9,190 nucleotides of DNA, taken from NCBI GenBank assembly GCA_963169595.1, contig CAUJFM010000163.1:1-9190 (forward strand), written 5' to 3'. Positions within the stretch are counted from its first letter, which is position 1, and each line of letters starts with the position of its first letter. Of this stretch, positions 6,939-9,190 are shown piece by piece. This DNA comes from Bacteroidota bacterium. GTDB taxonomy: Bacteria; Bacteroidota; Bacteroidia; Flavobacteriales_F; PHOS-HE28. The notes beneath the pieces are model-generated. The model ran no database searches, was not told the origin of the DNA, and saw only the letters and a list, made by a program, of their open reading frames with translations. Both the position numbers and the translations under genes were made by a program.

Positions 6939-6976
6939 GGTGCGCATCATGCATCGAGCGCGGGTGAGGCCCCGTC

Positions 6977-6984
6977 GAACTTCG
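6977..6984 (+). promoter_or_regulatory. Weak -7-like box upstream of the 180-residue protein gene
   Basis: GAACTTCG departs from TAnnTTTG at two positions and ends 16 bases before ATG 7001. The support is its placement, which matches that of the better boxes before purB and lhgO. Confidence 0.25.
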
Positions 6985-7000
6985 CAGGGACGACCACCAC

Positions 7001-7543
7001 ATGATCGGCACACTGTTCGGCAAGAAGAAGATCACAGAGGAGAAGCTGGCCAACGCGTTCGTGAATGCCGTGCTGGAACTGACCGCCGCAGGCTTTCCGA
7101 TGGTCGCGGCCGAGCTGAACGAAGCGCCCGAGTTCGAGGTATCGCCGGGCCTGAAGGAGGAGGATGACGGTCCCTTTGCGACGATCGTGCTCGCGGCCAA
7201 CCTGGTGGAGATGCAGCGTACGATCGGCCCGGGCCTGGACAAGCGTCTCTTCGCCCTGTCCATCTCCAAGTTCGCCCAGGCGATGGGCAGTGACGCAGCC
7301 ACCGTGGAACGCCAGGTGAAGGACCTGCAGGGCCGCATGGACCGGCTCAACTTCCCCAGCAAGAACACGGTCTATGCCATGGGCAAGGTGCTCTTCCACG
7401 AGTATGACCTGTTCTGCTTCCAGGACAGCTACTTCCGGGAGATGCGCGCCCCGAACCCCATCATCCTCAAACGGCTGAACGGCCTGATGGGCTACTTCAT
7501 GTGGAGCTGGACCGAAGTGGTGGACCAGTACCGCGTGGTCTGA
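7001..7543 (+). CDS. Unrecognised soluble protein, 180 aa
   Basis: I cannot assign a family with confidence. The protein starts with MIGTLFGKKKITEEKLANAF and is predicted cytoplasmic: it has no signal peptide and no membrane helix. The N-terminal part (about 13-40) looks helical, followed by an acidic linker (EAPEFEVSPGLKEEDD, 41-56), a second helical region (about 58-115) and an aromatic-rich C-terminal part (YDLFCFQDSYFREM, 135-148; GLMGYFMWSWTEVVDQY, 161-177). Codon choice is GC-rich at third positions like the neighbours, so it is a real gene. It vaguely resembles short hypothetical proteins of Flavobacteriales that begin with a lysine-rich LFGKK motif, but this is memory, not a search. 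It is divergent from the DinB gene and converges on lhgO with 7 bases between stops. Confidence 0.8.
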   Translation: MIGTLFGKKKITEEKLANAFVNAVLELTAAGFPMVAAELNEAPEFEVSPGLKEEDDGPFATIVLAANLVEMQRTIGPGLDKRLFALSISKFAQAMGSDAATVERQVKDLQGRMDRLNFPSKNTVYAMGKVLFHEYDLFCFQDSYFREMRAPNPIILKRLNGLMGYFMWSWTEVVDQYRVV

Positions 7544-7553
7544 GCCCAGCTCA
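7541..7553. other. Inverted repeat spanning two convergent stop codons
   Basis: TGAGC-CCA-GCTCA is a perfect 5-base stem with a 3-base loop. It begins with the TGA of the gene on the left and ends with the reversed TGA of lhgO. There is no T-tract, so it is a weak terminator at best. Confidence 0.5.
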
Positions 7554-8783
7554 ACGGGCCGCCTCGATCCCCAGTCGCTCCACGGCCATTCCAACGATCT
7601 CCTCGCCGATGGCCAGCGCCGCCGTGGCGGCCGGTGAAGGCGCGTTGAGCACGTGGATGTGGTTGCCCCGCGTCTCAATGCGGAAGTCGTCCACCATGTT
7701 GCCATCCGTGCCGAGCAGCATGGCCCGCACACCGGCCCGGCCGGGTTCGATGTCCTCCATCTGAAGTGAGGGTACCAGCCGCTGCAGCGTGCGCAGGAAG
7801 AGCTTCTTGCTGAAGGCCCGGCGGTACTCGTTGATGCCGTAGCCCATGTTGCGCATGAACAGCTTCCAGGTGCCTCCGTAGCCCAGCGCCTCCAGCGTGT
7901 CCTTCGGGTCGAAATCGGTCTTGCCGTAGCCTTCACGCTTGAACGTGAACACCGCATTGGGTCCGCACTCGATGCTGCCATCGGTCATGCGGGTGAAGTG
8001 CACGCCCAGGAAGGGGAAGCGCGGATCGGGCACCGGGTAGATCAGGTGCTTCACCTTGTGCTTGGCCTGTTCGGTGAGCTCGTAGTAATCGCCGCGGAAG
8101 CCCACGATGCGCTCCGGGAAGGAGACGCCATCGCCCTTCGCCAGGCGGTCGCTCTGCAGCCCCGCACAGAAGATGACATAGCGCGTGGTGTGCTCCCCCT
8201 TGGACGTGCGCACCGTGCTGATGTCCCCGTCCTGCTTCACGCCCAGGTAGGCCTCGCCCAGGCTGACGCGGCTCTTCGGCTGTTTCCCCAAGGCCACCTC
8301 GGCCATCTTCTCGGTGGCGCCGCGGAAGTCGATGATGCCCGTGCAGCCCACGCGGATACCGGCGATGCCTTCGCAGAAAGGCTCGATCTCCTTGATCTGC
8401 GCGGCATCCACGCGGGTCATGTCCTCGATGCCGTTCGCCTGGCCGTGGTTCCATATCTTCTCCAAACGGGGCAGCTCCTCCTTGTCGGTGGCCACGATGA
8501 GCTTGCCGCAGACATCGTGCTTCACGCCATACTGCTTCGCGAAGGCGACCAGCTCGCGGCGACCGGTGACGCAATTGCGCGCCTTGAAGCTGCCGGGCTT
8601 GTAGTAGATGCCGCTGTGGATGACCCCGCTGTTGTTGCCGGTCTGGTGGTCGGCCAGGGCCTTCTCCTTCTCCAGCAGCAAGATCCGCAGGTCGGGGCGG
8701 CTGTTCTGGAGCTTGTAGAAGGTGGCGGCACCTACGATACCTCCACCCACGATCACGACATCCCAGTTCGGCTTGGCTTGCAT
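7551..8783 (-). CDS. lhgO: L-2-hydroxyglutarate oxidase
   Basis: This FAD-dependent enzyme oxidises L-2-hydroxyglutarate to 2-oxoglutarate, removing a product of side reactions of central dehydrogenases; in E. coli it feeds electrons to the membrane quinone pool. The 410-residue length is usual. The N-terminus has the dinucleotide-binding fold VVIVGGGIVGAATFYKL (9-25) with the acidic end of the second strand at E38. It continues with the family block HQTGNNSGVIHSGIYYKPGS (46-65), then GCTGIIDFRG (146-155), VPDPRFPFLGVHFTR (251-265), GPNAVF (274-279) and a C-terminal FAD-contacting region around HIHVLNAPSPAATAALAIGE (375-394). The start is ATG 8783: a longer in-frame ORF reaches 9167, but its extra residues lack protein character and overlap the MFS gene. 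A TACCTTCG box lies 18 bases upstream. D-amino-acid-oxidase relatives are a less likely reading. Confidence 0.93.
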   Translation of the reverse strand: MQAKPNWDVVIVGGGIVGAATFYKLQNSRPDLRILLLEKEKALADHQTGNNSGVIHSGIYYKPGSFKARNCVTGRRELVAFAKQYGVKHDVCGKLIVATDKEELPRLEKIWNHGQANGIEDMTRVDAAQIKEIEPFCEGIAGIRVGCTGIIDFRGATEKMAEVALGKQPKSRVSLGEAYLGVKQDGDISTVRTSKGEHTTRYVIFCAGLQSDRLAKGDGVSFPERIVGFRGDYYELTEQAKHKVKHLIYPVPDPRFPFLGVHFTRMTDGSIECGPNAVFTFKREGYGKTDFDPKDTLEALGYGGTWKLFMRNMGYGINEYRRAFSKKLFLRTLQRLVPSLQMEDIEPGRAGVRAMLLGTDGNMVDDFRIETRGNHIHVLNAPSPAATAALAIGEEIVGMAVERLGIEAAR

Positions 8784-8801
8784 GTTGCTGGATCGATGCC
8801 G

Positions 8802-8809
8802 CGAAGGTA
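8802..8809 (-). promoter_or_regulatory. Probable -7 promoter box of lhgO
   Basis: The minus strand reads TACCTTCG, one base from TAnnTTTG and from the purB box TACCTTTG. It lies in the 38-base gap between the MFS stop and the lhgO ATG, ending 18 bases before the start. It suggests lhgO can be transcribed separately from the transporter gene. No -33 TTG is evident. Confidence 0.4.
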
Positions 8810-8821
8810 CGTGGGGGCCGA

Positions 8822-9190
8822 TCAGTCCTCCTCTGCGGCCAGCTCCACTTCCTCCCGCGGCACCAGCATCAGCAGGATGAAGCCCACCACGAAGAAGCCG
8901 CCGATGAAGATCACGGTGTTGCGCAGATCGCCGGTGAGCTGGTAGACCAGGCCATAGACCAGTGTGCCGAGCACTGTGCCTACGTAGTAGCTCACATCGT
9001 AGAAGGAGAAGTACGAGGCATGGTCGATGGTGTCCGGCAGGAACTTGGCGTAGGTGCTGCGGGACAGGGCCTGGCTGCCCCCCATCACAAGGCCCACACC
9101 ACAGGCGAGGACATAGAACTCCGAGGCCCATTGGATGCTGTAGGCCGCCACGCAGAGCCCCACCCACACCACGCAGCCCATGGTGAGCGC
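8822..9190 (-). CDS. MFS transporter, UMF1 family, C-terminal part (cut by window edge)
   Basis: Only the last 122 residues are in the window, and the frame is open to base 9190. Visible are parts of the last four or so membrane helices and the motif GGSQALSRSTYAKFLPD, which is characteristic of the UMF1 (Atg22-like) branch of the major facilitator superfamily. After it come FSFYDVSYYVGTVLG and a final helix FIGGFFVVGFILLMLV. The protein ends in an acidic tail, EEVELAAEED. Bacterial UMF1 members are presumed exporters of small metabolites, with no substrate readable here. It precedes lhgO on the same strand with a 38-base gap, so readthrough into lhgO is possible. The true start is outside the window; the ATG at 9181 is internal. 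Confidence 0.85.
   Translation of the reverse strand, partial: ALTMGCVVWVGLCVAAYSIQWASEFYVLACGVGLVMGGSQALSRSTYAKFLPDTIDHASYFSFYDVSYYVGTVLGTLVYGLVYQLTGDLRNTVIFIGGFFVVGFILLMLVPREEVELAAEED

Noticed and set aside
7998..8945. 315-codon plus-strand frame opposite lhgO
   Set aside because: Antisense to a clear FAD enzyme, and it crosses into the MFS gene; the composition is that of a reverse-complement shadow.
8784..9167. N-terminal extension of lhgO giving a 538-residue product
   Set aside because: The added residues are Arg/Gly/Pro/His-rich and overlap the UMF1 transporter in another frame; the canonical FAD-binding N-terminus begins at ATG 8783.
1..9190. Search for mobile elements, CRISPR arrays, RNA genes, defence or biosynthetic clusters
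   Set aside because: No transposase, integrase, spaced repeats, tRNA-like folds or clustered accessory enzymes were seen; gene content and base composition look like ordinary core chromosome.

Overview
The window looks like chromosomal DNA from a high-GC member of the Bacteroidota, most likely an uncultured Flavobacteriales-type lineage. This is an inference from three things. The protein families have a Bacteroidota flavour (EI24 membrane protein, SanA, OprO/P-type porin, L-2-hydroxyglutarate oxidase, UMF1-type MFS). Gene starts mostly lack a Shine-Dalgarno sequence. Several genes carry a box resembling the Bacteroidota -7 promoter consensus (TAnnTTTG) a few bases upstream, including a perfect TACCTTTG before purB. 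Taxonomy cannot be fixed further from sequence reading alone.

Layout. Bases 1-24 look like the right half of a transcription terminator for a gene to the left. Bases 45-290 hold a possible small membrane protein on the minus strand whose 3' end runs through an (AG)11 microsatellite. Bases 314-2168 (+) are a two-gene unit, a DUF2157 multispanning membrane protein and a GDYXXLXY protein, overlapping by 17 bases. An EI24-family membrane protein (2182-2973, -) converges on it and is divergent from purB. purB (adenylosuccinate lyase, 3079-4446, +) is followed 13 bases later by a SanA/YdcF-type DUF218 protein (4460-5176, +). Next come a phosphate-selective-porin-like outer membrane protein (5177-6385, -) and, upstream of it on the same strand, a DinB-family protein (6417-6905, -). 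An unrecognised 180-residue soluble protein (7001-7543, +) faces lhgO (L-2-hydroxyglutarate oxidase, 7551-8783, -). The window ends in the C-terminal part of a UMF1-type MFS transporter (8822 to the edge, -).

The genes do not form one pathway. This is a compact core-genome stretch: purine biosynthesis (purB), envelope functions (SanA, porin, EI24, DUF2157/GDYXXLXY), metabolite repair (lhgO), a probable metal-dependent DinB enzyme and a transporter. I see no mobile element, CRISPR array, tRNA, rRNA or defence system, and no convincing undescribed multi-gene system. The items most worth a second look are the microsatellite at the end of the small membrane ORF, the repeated promoter-like box very close to start codons, the three convergent gene pairs separated by 0-13 bases with stop codons embedded in palindromic sequence, and the unrecognised 180-residue protein.
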